A stretch of 64,000 nt of DNA from Chitinophaga eiseniae. Lineage in GTDB: Bacteria > Bacteroidota > Bacteroidia > Chitinophagales > Chitinophagaceae. The notes under the pieces are model-generated. The model was not told the origin of the DNA and made no database searches. It saw only the letters and a list, made by a program, of their open reading frames with translations. Where the stretch lies: positions 496,001 through 560,000 of the forward strand of contig NZ_JABAHZ010000003.1 of NCBI RefSeq assembly GCF_012641265.1. The letters are read 5' to 3'. Below are positions 1 through 8,174 of this stretch, one piece after another. A program made the translations under genes and the position numbers. How positions within the stretch are numbered: position 1 is the stretch's first letter; every line of letters begins with the position of its first letter.

Positions 1-1768
1 CTGTCAGTTCTGGTATCCAGGTAATGGTAAAGGGCTTACTCCCAGAGGGCTGGTGAAAGTTGACCACCCCGATGGTTTTACCGCTGCAAAACCAGATATT
101 GCCTTCCGCATCTTCATTCAGGTAGCGTATTTCCATATCGCCAAATATGGGCGAGAGGAAAGCAGAGGGGATAAACCGGCCGGTAGCGGCATCAAACTCA
201 TATACCCCCTTGCTGGTAGCAAATACTACCCGGTTTTTGATTTTGAATACATAATTGCCGAGGGCAGAAGGCAGGCCGGCGCTATCCGTGAGGAGCCGGG
301 AGCTGATGGCCTTACCATCTGGCGACAGCTGCAATTTATACACGCCGCGGTAGGGGTGTGAGGCCCAGATAGTGTTGTTATTATCGATTTCCAGGAAACG
401 CAGCGATTCTGAATTACCTTCCAGTTGTCCCGCGTCGGTGAACTTGTTTTGGTTAGCTGTCAACATCCGGAGGCCGGTATAAGTGCCTACCAGGACATTA
501 TGGGCAGGAAACACCGATGAAACAGGTTTAAACAACCAGGCTCCGGTGCTATCGGACAAGGTAACGCTGCTATGGTCCTGAAGCAGGGCAGCGCCGCCAT
601 GTTGTCCCATCAGGATATGGTTATTCACTTCATCGAGGCGCCATACTTCTGATTTGCTGTTTTTAACATGGATAAAATCTCCTTTGGAAAAACTGAGATC
701 GCCGGAAGTAGTTGCCAGCGGCACATACCAGGCTCCATCGGTAGTACCGATATACAGTTCATTATTAAATATACGGGTACTGTGTCCGGATACCTCATTG
801 CTTTTATTGGGGGCAATGAATTTAATTGCTGCATTATAGGCGATAAAGCTGATGCCGTTATTAAGTCCTACCCACAGGTTTTGATTTTTATCGAGAAAAA
901 CGCTGATGACATCATTATTCTGTAATCCTTCTGCACGGGAAATCTTTTGTATGATCTGTCCATTGAGGTCAAAAATTATACAGCCGTCGGCCAGGGTGCC
1001 AGCTACCAACCCCATAGCATTAATCCGGGCGGTAGTATTAATATTGCTACCAGCAATAAATGGTTGATGCTTCACGATAACATCGCGATATAAAAAAAAT
1101 AGGCCATTCCTCTGGGTGCTGATCAACAGGCTGTCGTTCCCTATATCCACCATCCCTGATATCAGCAGGTTATTCATTTTAGGGCTGGTATTTACAGGTA
1201 ACCATTCCTGTTGCTTAAACAGCATGAGTCCATTATGCTTATCCTGCGCGTATAACTTATCGCCCACCCGTTTGAGGTACATCCATTCATTGGGATATAC
1301 CCGGATGGTATTGTTACGGTATTCAAAGATGCGGTCCGATGCCTGGAAAAAGACGGACTCTTTATAGATTTCAATCTTCCAGATATCGGCAAACTTACTA
1401 TGGGCTGCCGGCACCAGGTTTCTAAGGGAAGTATAAACAAGATTGCCATTGGCGCCGGGGGCAAAATAGCCGATTTCCCCCTGTCCCCCGGCATAAATGC
1501 GGTCGGTACTATCTATGGCCAGGGCACGTACAATCGTTTTGTTGGGCAGTGGATAGGCTTTCCAGTGGCTGCCATCATAGGTGAGCATCCCCTCGTTGTT
1601 GGCGAAGTACATCATACCCCTGTTATCCTGTTTGATATCCCAGGTTTGGGTACCTGCGTGGTAATCGCTTTTGCTGTAGTTGATCATCTGGGGCAATCCA
1701 ATCGTGTTTTGCCCGGCTACTGGCAAACAAGCGACGACCCATAAAAAAAACAACCACAAAGGCTTCAT
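1..1768 (-). CDS. Propeller-type ligand-binding sensor/regulator, N-terminal 589 codons (continues beyond window start)
   Basis: Reading the minus strand from the ATG at 1768 gives an uninterrupted frame to base 1. It has no stop codon inside the window, so the C-terminus lies outside. The first ~20 residues form a signal peptide (MKPLWLFFLWVVACLPVAG). The rest consists of repeated short beta-rich units of the type MYFANNEGMLTYDG, NLWVGLNNGISF, ELYIGTTDGAW and NIWFCSGKTIGVV, which match the two-component-regulator propeller (Reg_prop) repeats of Bacteroidota sensors. In that family the periplasmic propellers are followed by a Y_Y_Y domain, a membrane helix and either a histidine kinase or a LuxR-type DNA-binding domain. 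The opening (INYSKSDYHAGTQTWDI) resembles the LuxR-ended subgroup, but this cannot be decided here. Ligand unknown. Confidence 0.8.
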   Translation of the reverse strand, partial: MKPLWLFFLWVVACLPVAGQNTIGLPQMINYSKSDYHAGTQTWDIKQDNRGMMYFANNEGMLTYDGSHWKAYPLPNKTIVRALAIDSTDRIYAGGQGEIGYFAPGANGNLVYTSLRNLVPAAHSKFADIWKIEIYKESVFFQASDRIFEYRNNTIRVYPNEWMYLKRVGDKLYAQDKHNGLMLFKQQEWLPVNTSPKMNNLLISGMVDIGNDSLLISTQRNGLFFLYRDVIVKHQPFIAGSNINTTARINAMGLVAGTLADGCIIFDLNGQIIQKISRAEGLQNNDVISVFLDKNQNLWVGLNNGISFIAYNAAIKFIAPNKSNEVSGHSTRIFNNELYIGTTDGAWYVPLATTSGDLSFSKGDFIHVKNSKSEVWRLDEVNNHILMGQHGGAALLQDHSSVTLSDSTGAWLFKPVSSVFPAHNVLVGTYTGLRMLTANQNKFTDAGQLEGNSESLRFLEIDNNNTIWASHPYRGVYKLQLSPDGKAISSRLLTDSAGLPSALGNYVFKIKNRVVFATSKGVYEFDAATGRFIPSAFLSPIFGDMEIRYLNEDAEGNIWFCSGKTIGVVNFHQPSGSKPFTITWIPELT

Positions 1769-1964
1769 AAAACAGGCATTAGGTGTGGTGATGTAGTAAT
1801 GATGTAGTTTAAATTTATTAATAATCAATCATGTATGCAAATATGATGAAGTATAGATGTAGTCAGAAAGTTGGCTGTACCTTGCTGACTGCGTAATTTT
1901 AGCATCATCCGGCTTTCACCATTGCTTTCATAGAAACAGATGATGTGGGTTCATATACCGTGAG

Positions 1965-2052
1965 CCTCCGGCATTTGCCTGACCAGGAGATCCTGCCTGT
2001 ACCGATGCGGGTACTGGCAGTATTTTGACCAGGTAAAGGCCGGAGGTTTTTT
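1965..2052. other. Nested inverted repeat with T-run (terminator-like or structured RNA element)
   Basis: Bases 1965-1981 pair with 2030-2046 with one mismatch and one G-U. The core is cctccggc against gccggagg. An inner hairpin is formed by ctgcctgtacc and gggtactggcag. The outer stem is followed on the plus strand by six T residues at 2047-2052, the form of an intrinsic terminator for plus-strand transcription, yet both flanking genes are on the minus strand. It sits directly after the rhomboid stop codon. It could be a REP-like element, a small-RNA terminator or a 3' mRNA structure. Confidence 0.5.
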
Positions 2053-2893
2053 ATTTTATCTGTTGTGAATATCTCTCAAGTTTCTCTCTTTCAGCTTTAG
2101 ACAGGCTGTTGATCCCCTTTTGATGAATTTTCTCTAAAATAGCATCGAGTTCCTTCTGCCGGTTGGCTCTTTCAAAAACATACCTGTCGTCGATATCTCC
2201 CACTGCGTGATGTTGTTTGTAGAAGAAATTATCCACCAGGAGTATATGTGGTTTGGAGATGATGACATACATAAAAAAAATGCAGGGCACCATAATGGTG
2301 ATACAGGTGGCCAGGTTGGCCAGCATAGCCTGTGGCGCTATGATTGCCGCCAGGCCCATGCCTATCAAAGCTCCGCCGAGATGGGCATCATGGCCTATAT
2401 TATCGCGGTGGGAGGTAATGCCGTAGATCGCGTAACCCGTGTACAAAATACCATAGAGCCAGCCAGGTATAGCGAGGAGGCCAAAGAAGCTCACTTCCAT
2501 ACCCGGGAACAACGCAATGCAAGCGAAGATGACCCCGCAGATAGCCCCGGAGGCCCCAACGGAACTATAATCGCCCGTATGCCGGTGTATCAGCAGCGAC
2601 AGTAAGTCGCCCCCGATCAGGCTTCCGAAATAGATCAGCAAAAAAGCGCCTGCTCCCAGGTCGGCCTCCAGCAACCAGCTAAAGGCCAGTAATGACAACA
2701 TATTAAAGATCAGGTGTTGCCAGTTGACGTGAAGGAAGCCGGAAGTCACCAGCCTGTGATATTCCTTAAACAATAATATCCTTTCTACCCTGAAAGCGTA
2801 TTTATCGAAGAAAGCGCGGTCGTTAAATCCTTTTATGGAGAAAATGAAGTTGGCGATGGTAATGGCCAGGCTTATCATTCCGGTGTTATTCAT
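2051..2893 (-). CDS. Rhomboid family intramembrane serine protease
   Basis: A 280-residue polytopic inner-membrane protease expected to cleave transmembrane segments of client proteins. Visible family motifs: the His-rich H55-V-N-W-Q-H60-L-I-F-N64 segment, GASG at 113-116 with S115 as the nucleophile, and A-H171-L-G-G with H171 as the general base, giving the Ser-His dyad. About six hydrophobic segments lie before residue 210. A charged cytoplasmic tail (residues ~215-280) ends in SLSKAEREKLERYSQQ, an extension common in Bacteroidota rhomboids. The start at 2893 gives a short N-terminus before the first helix. It is a single gene, divergent from the exported protein at 3035. Substrate unknown. 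Confidence 0.9.
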   Translation of the reverse strand: MNNTGMISLAITIANFIFSIKGFNDRAFFDKYAFRVERILLFKEYHRLVTSGFLHVNWQHLIFNMLSLLAFSWLLEADLGAGAFLLIYFGSLIGGDLLSLLIHRHTGDYSSVGASGAICGVIFACIALFPGMEVSFFGLLAIPGWLYGILYTGYAIYGITSHRDNIGHDAHLGGALIGMGLAAIIAPQAMLANLATCITIMVPCIFFMYVIISKPHILLVDNFFYKQHHAVGDIDDRYVFERANRQKELDAILEKIHQKGINSLSKAEREKLERYSQQIK

Positions 2894-3034
2894 GGATCAG
2901 GGAATTTTTTATGGGTCTGATGTCGGGTATATAAGTGACATGTAAAATACTTAAAATACATCAGAATTTGCGCTAGATAACAAGGAGGTTATGTCGAAAA
3001 AACCACCTAGCTTTAAGGTACACTTCTTTACTTC

Positions 3035-4060
3035 ATGTATCCCAAGCGATATTGCCTGTACCTCTTACTGTTGCTGCTTTTTTCCTGCAAGCCCGGGAAG
3101 AAGCACCAGAATAGTCATTCCTTTTATTACTGGAAGCCCCGGTTTGAAATGGCTTCCGAAGAGATAGAACAAATAAAGCGCTGGCAAACGGGCCGCATCT
3201 ATCTTCATTATTTTGATGTTGACTGGAGCGAGTCGCTTCATATGGCAGTACCACGGGCGGCGCTGAATGGCGGCTATCCCGGAAACGACTTTTATGGCAT
3301 TGACATTACTCCCGTGGTGTTTATCACCAATCGTACTTTTGAGATGCAGCCGGAAGCGGATGGCCCTTTGTTGGCTGGAAAAATGGCGCGGAAGATCAAG
3401 GCGATGAATACCCAAAATGGACCCTTCTCTCCCAAAGAAATACAGATCGACTGTGACTGGACAACGAGTACCCGGAAAAAATATTTTGAGTTCCTGGAAG
3501 CGTTCAAAAAGCAGTTTCCCGGGACCCGCCTGTCTGCCACGATTCGTTTATATCCCTACCGTTACCCGGAAAAAATGGGGATACCGCCGGTAGATAAGGG
3601 AATGCTGATGTGCTATAATCTCGGTAAAGTCAGTGCCGACGGCACCCGTAACTCCATCTTCGACCTAAAAGAATTACGTGCTTATCTCAATGGGAAAAAA
3701 TATCCGCTACCGTTAGACCTGGCCTTCCCTGTATTCGGCTGGTATGCCTGGTTCCGTGATGACCAGTTTAAAAGCATTGTACACCAGGAGGAACAGTTTG
3801 TGACCGATACTACTTTGCTGACTACATCGGCGCCACATCGCTACCGCTTTCAGCGGGATACGGTGATTGACAACACCTATTTCCGCGAAGGCGATCAACT
3901 ACGTATGGAATACCCCGACTCCGCTGAGCTGAAGGCCGCCATTGCGCTGATGACCCGGCGCATCCCAGATTATCAATTCATTGCTTTCTATCATTGGCAT
4001 CTCCCTACAATCAATAAATATGAAAAAGTTATCCAAGAAACTTTTGATCGCTACCAGTAG
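3035..4060 (+). CDS. Putative lipoprotein of unknown function, possible TIM-barrel (DUF3142-like)
   Basis: A 341-residue protein opening with MYPKRYCLYLLLLLLFSC, a lipoprotein signal with Cys18 as the likely lipidated residue. The mature part is soluble. IQIDCDW (near residue 136), then a helix and KQFPGTRLSATIRLYPYRYP, then MLMCYNLGK and DLAFPVFGWYAWF, are spaced like successive beta-strands of a TIM barrel. IQIDxDW recalls the DUF3142 group of barrel proteins. I do not recognise catalytic residues with certainty. Its end overlaps the start of the next gene by 41 bp, so the two are probably co-transcribed and functionally linked. Confidence 0.65.
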   Translation: MYPKRYCLYLLLLLLFSCKPGKKHQNSHSFYYWKPRFEMASEEIEQIKRWQTGRIYLHYFDVDWSESLHMAVPRAALNGGYPGNDFYGIDITPVVFITNRTFEMQPEADGPLLAGKMARKIKAMNTQNGPFSPKEIQIDCDWTTSTRKKYFEFLEAFKKQFPGTRLSATIRLYPYRYPEKMGIPPVDKGMLMCYNLGKVSADGTRNSIFDLKELRAYLNGKKYPLPLDLAFPVFGWYAWFRDDQFKSIVHQEEQFVTDTTLLTTSAPHRYRFQRDTVIDNTYFREGDQLRMEYPDSAELKAAIALMTRRIPDYQFIAFYHWHLPTINKYEKVIQETFDRYQ

Positions 4061-6440
4061 CCTGTTGCTGATCTGCCTTTCTGCGACCCGCACTAATAGC
4101 TGTGGTCCGGAGTATATGCTTGATGAATGCAGGGTGATGCTGTTCCGCAGTTACCTGGCCAACATGGATAACCTGCAGCCTTATTACTACACCCCGGCCC
4201 TTACTTCGGCCGCTGACACCGATCCTTTGAGAGTGGACAATCATCGTAACTGTGAGGAATGGCGGCAGTTTACCGGCAAACAGGTGAGCGAGAAAGATGT
4301 TTATGAAGTACAGTATGCCATGACCACAGACGATTTCCTGTATGCGATTAAACACCCCTCATCGGTAGAAAGTCCTTTTATAAAATGGCTGCTACTACCC
4401 CAAAATAAAAGAGCGCTGGACTATTTTTCGTTTGCCAAAACAATAGAATTTACACAATCGGATGCCACCGATCCCTGGCAGGAACATAGCGAATCCTATA
4501 ACACGGCCTTTTATGATTCACTGGCCAGTGCTGCTATCCAACAATGCGAACAGCTGCCCCCCTCTTTCCTGCAGGAGCGTTATGCTTTCCAGGCCATTAA
4601 GCTGGGCTTTTATGCTTCCTTTGCTGCCACCCGGTCAGAAACACCGGTCAGCATGCCGAAAGTGGTGTTATGGTATGAAAAATACCTGCTCCATAAAAAC
4701 ACCATTGTGGCCGACTGGGGATTGACCTACTATGCGCAGGCGCTGCACTCAACCCGTGACGCACAGCTGGCCATACTGCAAGCCTTTGACCGCAGCGAGG
4801 AAAAAAAGCCATTCGCCCTCCGGTACCTGACAAGAAAGGAGCTGTTGCAGTTAAAGCCAACGGTATCGGAAACGGCTACACGCAACCTGGTGAATGTGAT
4901 ACTGAGCATTAAAAACCCGGGCAGGGCGTTACCGGAAATCCAGGAAATCAGTAAAACAGATCCCCATAATAAATACCTGCCACTGCTGATTTGCCGGGAA
5001 GTGAACAAGCTGGAAGACTGGCTCCTGACGCCGCGGCTGCTGCAATTTCCGGCAGCACCATCGGATTATCGTGCCACACAATATGCCACGATAAACCGGG
5101 AAAAAGACCGTCAATATATGCGGGCAGTCCGGGAGCATTTCATATCCATGCAATCTACCCCCGGTCCTTATAAAGACTTGCTTACCCTGGCTATTGTGCA
5201 TTTGTACCAGTTAGACCGTCAATACCATGAAGCAGCGACCTTGCTGCGCACCATGCATACCACGCAGCCCCGCTATATCCGGCAACAGGCCATTGCCCAC
5301 GTCATCAACCAGGTATATGCTTCAGACATTACAAAGGCAGCAGTACAGGATACGCTTTTTCAGCAGCTCAGCAGGGTTACCCGGTACGGGGAAGAGACGT
5401 ATGATTTCCAAACGGTAGGATACGAAAGTACGCCCGCCTCCAGCATCTCCCAGTTGTACCAGGCGTTAGGCTGGCAAATGAAAGCAAAAGGAGAAATAGT
5501 GAAAGCCGGGTTATTGTTCCTGAAAGCGCATATGTTGATCAATGATTACTACGGGTACTGGAGTAGTTATTATGATGAAAATGATGCAGATCCCGATCCT
5601 TACCGGCAAATTGCTTTTTTTGATAAATATGCGGGCCCTGAAACGATGGATTCCTTGCTGGCGTTTAAACACAATGCCCACAAAACCCGCTTCGAGCAAT
5701 TGATTACACCGAAAGCATGGGCCGATGACAACTATTACCTGGACCTGAAAGGCACCATACAATTGCGGCAGAAAAAATACCGCGATGCGCTGGCCACCTT
5801 CAACAGGGTAGATGAGTGCTTCTGGGAAGACAACTTTGCTTACCCGGATTATATCAGCAATCGCTATATCGGTAAAGCACGCCCCCTGCTGCATATTGAC
5901 AATACTCCCTACCCTGATTATCCTTATTGCAGCAAAAAGCTGGTGCTCCGGGATATGATAGCATTGATGGATACCCTGGCATTGGCGCAGCATAATGAAG
6001 ATAAAGCACGGCTATCCTTATTACTGGGCAACGCATTTTATAATATTTCCCGGCCCGGGCAGGCCTGGATGATGTTTAGCTACGGTAAATGGTATTCGGA
6101 GCGTCCTTTCATGAGTCAATATGATGATTACTATCGTTGGGATGGGTTCAGGTTTTCGCCCAATGATATGACTTATTATCACAGCTACTATGAATGCGCG
6201 GATGCTATTCGCCTCTACCATCAGGCCCTGGCGCTGGCAGGCAGCAATAAAGAGATGGCTGCCCAGGCTACCATCATGCTGGCCACCTGCGACGAGGCCG
6301 TGCAGTTGTTTAAAACGGATAACGATCACTATTATTCTCCCTACCGGAAGCTGTTGAAAGCCCGCTATGAGCGCACCGAATCCTTTGCGGCAGCGGTAAG
6401 CCACTGTCCCGACATCGCTGAATGGAACAAGAAATTTTAA
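4020..6440 (+). CDS. Exported TPR-like helical repeat protein of unknown function
   Basis: An 806-residue protein. The start at 4020 (MKKLSKKLLIATSSLLLICLSA) is preferred over an in-frame ATG at 3981 because it begins directly with the positively charged part of a signal peptide. The Cys in TNSCGPEY could be a lipidation site, though the lipobox is poor. The remainder is almost entirely helical with many aromatic and Ala-rich pairs spaced as in TPR or Sel1-type repeats (for example DLKGTIQLRQKKYRDALATFNRV). No catalytic motif is visible. It overlaps the upstream lipoprotein gene by 41 bp. A cell-surface scaffold or partner of that lipoprotein is a guess. Transcription probably ends before the tRNA promoter. 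Confidence 0.65.
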   Translation: MKKLSKKLLIATSSLLLICLSATRTNSCGPEYMLDECRVMLFRSYLANMDNLQPYYYTPALTSAADTDPLRVDNHRNCEEWRQFTGKQVSEKDVYEVQYAMTTDDFLYAIKHPSSVESPFIKWLLLPQNKRALDYFSFAKTIEFTQSDATDPWQEHSESYNTAFYDSLASAAIQQCEQLPPSFLQERYAFQAIKLGFYASFAATRSETPVSMPKVVLWYEKYLLHKNTIVADWGLTYYAQALHSTRDAQLAILQAFDRSEEKKPFALRYLTRKELLQLKPTVSETATRNLVNVILSIKNPGRALPEIQEISKTDPHNKYLPLLICREVNKLEDWLLTPRLLQFPAAPSDYRATQYATINREKDRQYMRAVREHFISMQSTPGPYKDLLTLAIVHLYQLDRQYHEAATLLRTMHTTQPRYIRQQAIAHVINQVYASDITKAAVQDTLFQQLSRVTRYGEETYDFQTVGYESTPASSISQLYQALGWQMKAKGEIVKAGLLFLKAHMLINDYYGYWSSYYDENDADPDPYRQIAFFDKYAGPETMDSLLAFKHNAHKTRFEQLITPKAWADDNYYLDLKGTIQLRQKKYRDALATFNRVDECFWEDNFAYPDYISNRYIGKARPLLHIDNTPYPDYPYCSKKLVLRDMIALMDTLALAQHNEDKARLSLLLGNAFYNISRPGQAWMMFSYGKWYSERPFMSQYDDYYRWDGFRFSPNDMTYYHSYYECADAIRLYHQALALAGSNKEMAAQATIMLATCDEAVQLFKTDNDHYYSPYRKLLKARYERTESFAAAVSHCPDIAEWNKKF

Positions 6441-6456
6441 TTTTTTTGTAAATTTA

Positions 6457-6489
6457 TTTGGTTGATTAAAAATAATGTTGCTACATTTG
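6457..6489 (+). promoter_or_regulatory. Bacteroidota-type promoter for tRNA-Asp
   Basis: TACATTTG at 6482-6489 matches the Bacteroidota -7 consensus TAnnTTTG exactly. A TTTG at 6457-6460 (or TTG at 6462-6464) lies at a spacing usable as the -33 element. The tRNA begins 49 bases after the -7 box. Confidence 0.65.
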
Positions 6490-6537
6490 CAATCCCAATC
6501 GGGGATATAGATCGGCTGAAAGGCTTATCTGTAGCAA

Positions 6538-6611
6538 GGATCGGTAGTTCAGTTGGTTAGAATGCCGCCCTGTCACGGCGGAGGTCGCGGGTTCGAGTCC
6601 CGTCCGGTCCG
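6538..6611 (+). tRNA. tRNA-Asp (anticodon GTC)
   Basis: A complete cloverleaf can be drawn. The acceptor stem GGATCGG pairs with CCGGTCC through one U-G, the anticodon stem GCCGC/GCGGC encloses CTGTCAC with GTC at 6572-6574, and the T-arm GCGGGTTCGAGTCCCGT is canonical. The 3' CCA is not encoded. This gene is the integration target of the downstream island: its last 16 bases lie inside the 58-bp direct repeat, so the intact tRNA is preserved at the left end. Confidence 0.97.
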
Positions 6612-6653
6612 CAAATAAAAGTCACATCTCAAAAGGGTGTGGCTTTTTTGCTT
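6596..6653 (+). repeat. attL-like direct repeat (tRNA-Asp 3' end plus terminator)
   Basis: These 58 bases recur at 19481-19538 with three differences (6615 a/g, 6630 c/t, 6635 g/a). The repeat covers the 3' end of tRNA-Asp and its terminator hairpin, the usual form of an attachment site left by a tyrosine-recombinase integrative element. Confidence 0.85.
6617..6648 (+). terminator. Intrinsic terminator of tRNA-Asp
   Basis: aaaagtcacatct pairs with gggtgtggctttt using G-U pairs, with a loop of about five bases and a run of T residues in and after the right arm. It lies 6 bases after the mature tRNA end. A copy occurs within the right-hand repeat at 19502-19533. Confidence 0.75.
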
Positions 6654-6788
6654 GTAGCAGTAGTAGCGGTCTTTAGCCTTTTGGGTAATTTCAACCGCCG
6701 AACATTTTAATGTCAGGATAATGTTCTTCCTGATTTCTTTTGAAGGACGCCCACCTTTATTCCTCTGCTTCATTTCACTCTGCGTCAT
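6654..6788 (-). pseudogene. Relic of a plasmid-mobilisation (MobC-like) gene, N-terminus only
   Basis: The frame starting at 6788 reads MTQSEMKQRNKGGRPSKE, followed by IRKNIILTLKCSAVE. The K-x-GGRPxK opening followed by a beta-strand is typical of the N-terminus of MobC/MbpA-type relaxosome accessory proteins in Bacteroidota. After about residue 33-45 the similarity fades, and the frame then runs into the terminator and tRNA, where its C-terminus is only antisense tRNA sequence. I read it as the 5' end of a mobilisation gene cut off near the attachment site. An unrelated small DNA-binding protein is possible. Confidence 0.5.
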
Positions 6789-6814
6789 ATTTCAGTTCAT
6801 TTTACTTTTTGAAT

Positions 6815-6893
6815 CCGCTGGTCAGCGGTTGAAAAAACCAGCCCACCAATGCGATAGCATGCAGTGGGTCGGGAGTTTTGGTATTACCAAAAC
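6815..6893. other. Cluster of inverted repeats upstream of the mob relic (oriT-like)
   Basis: Three inverted repeats lie in 79 bases: ccgctg-gt-cagcgg (6815-6828), cccac...gtggg (6842-6846 with 6864-6868) and gttttggta-t-taccaaaac (6875-6893, perfect 9-bp arms). They lie immediately upstream of the mobilisation-gene relic on the minus strand, where transfer origins are found in mobilisable Bacteroidota elements. The function is inferred from position only. Confidence 0.4.
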
Positions 6894-6932
6894 ATAGCTG
6901 GTTCTCCATAACCATCTTTTTCCATGTCAGCG

Positions 6933-8081
6933 TTAGTTAGCCGTGTGCGTCGGATAAAATATTTTGCTTAATGTTTCCTCCAACGCTTTTCCTGATAATG
7001 TTTTTCCAACTATAATTCCATCAGGATCGACCAAAAAATTCTGAGGAATTGCCTGGACACCATATGATTTCGCAGCCGTACTATCCCAAAATTTCAGATC
7101 AGAAAGCTGAAGCCACAGAAGTCCGTCATTTTTAACTGCCGCCAACCACAACGCCTTGCTGTCAGATTTATCGAGAGAAATACCGACAATTGTGAAGTTC
7201 TGATCCTTGAATTTATTATAGACTTTAACCAGGTTTGGGTTCTCTGCCCTGCACGGCCCGCACCAGGAAGCCCAAAAGTCGACCAATACATACTTACCAC
7301 GAAATGACGAGAGTTTAACCAGCTTCCCTTCTGCATCGGGTACTTCAAAGTCCGGCGCTGGTTGCCCTATTGCAGTTACTCTCATTTTATCCAGGTTAGC
7401 GGCAACCTTTTTACCTTCCTTACTATTTTTAATTTTGAATGATAAACCGTCGAACAAGGGCTTCACTACGTCATAGCGTTGCTCATAAGCGATTTTAGGA
7501 AACAATTCTAGGCTAAGCATTGATGCAGGATGGGACCTGACGAACTTAATATAGGCATCTTTGGTCATGTCACTAAACCGCTTTCGAAAGCCTTCCACTT
7601 TTGTCTCGTAATCCTGCGTGACCTGTGGCGACAACTTCCCTTCCATGAATTGCCTGTCTTCATCGGTCATTTGTGAAACGCCGGAATCAACCAGGCTATT
7701 AAGATCATTATAATCATTATTCATGGGCGTTCCGGTTACCTGCGCTCCTGCTACCGCAGCTCCATTCGTTTTAATATGAATACTACCCGGCTCAAGATAA
7801 ACGGATATCTGTTCAAGGCTGTTAGCTCTCCCAACACCTTTCGTATCAAAGGTTAATGTAGCGGATACCGGCGGAGTGGACACCGCACCGGCAAATTTGA
7901 AAACGCCATCCTTTAACCCGACGGAATCAATGATGGACTTACCTTTCATCGTATACTCCAGGTATGCCATTTCAGGAGCGTTGCCTGTACCATATTTGCC
8001 ATTGATAGTAAATTTATTATTACTCTGGGCGAAAGCTGTCAACGGCATTATTGACAAACCGGCTATAATTAACTTTTTCAA
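6933..8081 (-). CDS. TlpA family thioredoxin-fold protein with DUF4369-like N-terminal domain (CGPC)
   Basis: A 382-residue exported protein with signal peptide MKKLIIAGLSIMPLTAFAQS. Residues ~25-130 look like the beta-sandwich DUF4369 domain, ~135-235 are helical, and ~240-375 form an AhpC/TSA-Redoxin type thioredoxin fold with WASWCGPC (CGPC at 274-277) and the cis-Pro segment AIPQNFLVDPDG. Expected to be a periplasmic thiol-disulfide reductase. It is the last gene of the island operon, 93 bp after the preceding TlpA gene. The same architecture occurs at 24958 and 26124-27241 in the second locus. Electron donor and substrate are not evident. Confidence 0.9.
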   Translation of the reverse strand: MKKLIIAGLSIMPLTAFAQSNNKFTINGKYGTGNAPEMAYLEYTMKGKSIIDSVGLKDGVFKFAGAVSTPPVSATLTFDTKGVGRANSLEQISVYLEPGSIHIKTNGAAVAGAQVTGTPMNNDYNDLNSLVDSGVSQMTDEDRQFMEGKLSPQVTQDYETKVEGFRKRFSDMTKDAYIKFVRSHPASMLSLELFPKIAYEQRYDVVKPLFDGLSFKIKNSKEGKKVAANLDKMRVTAIGQPAPDFEVPDAEGKLVKLSSFRGKYVLVDFWASWCGPCRAENPNLVKVYNKFKDQNFTIVGISLDKSDSKALWLAAVKNDGLLWLQLSDLKFWDSTAAKSYGVQAIPQNFLVDPDGIIVGKTLSGKALEETLSKIFYPTHTAN

Positions 8082-8174
8082 TTTAAATAGGATTAATTTG
8101 TATTCAGAAATCGAATTCCGGTATGAACGGCCACCGGCGACTACTGCGTTGCCCTAAGGAAAAACGCCTTTCAT

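Noticed and set aside
2982..3161. Plus-strand frame with aggagg just before an ATG at 2991
   Set aside because: The spacing (2 bases) is too short, and the frame overlaps the better-supported lipoprotein gene at 3035 in another phase.
6573..6655. C-terminal part of the frame starting at 6788 (ending TGRDSNPRPPP)
   Set aside because: This is translation of the tRNA-Asp gene and terminator on the opposite strand, a well-known artefact. Only the N-terminal part resembles a protein.
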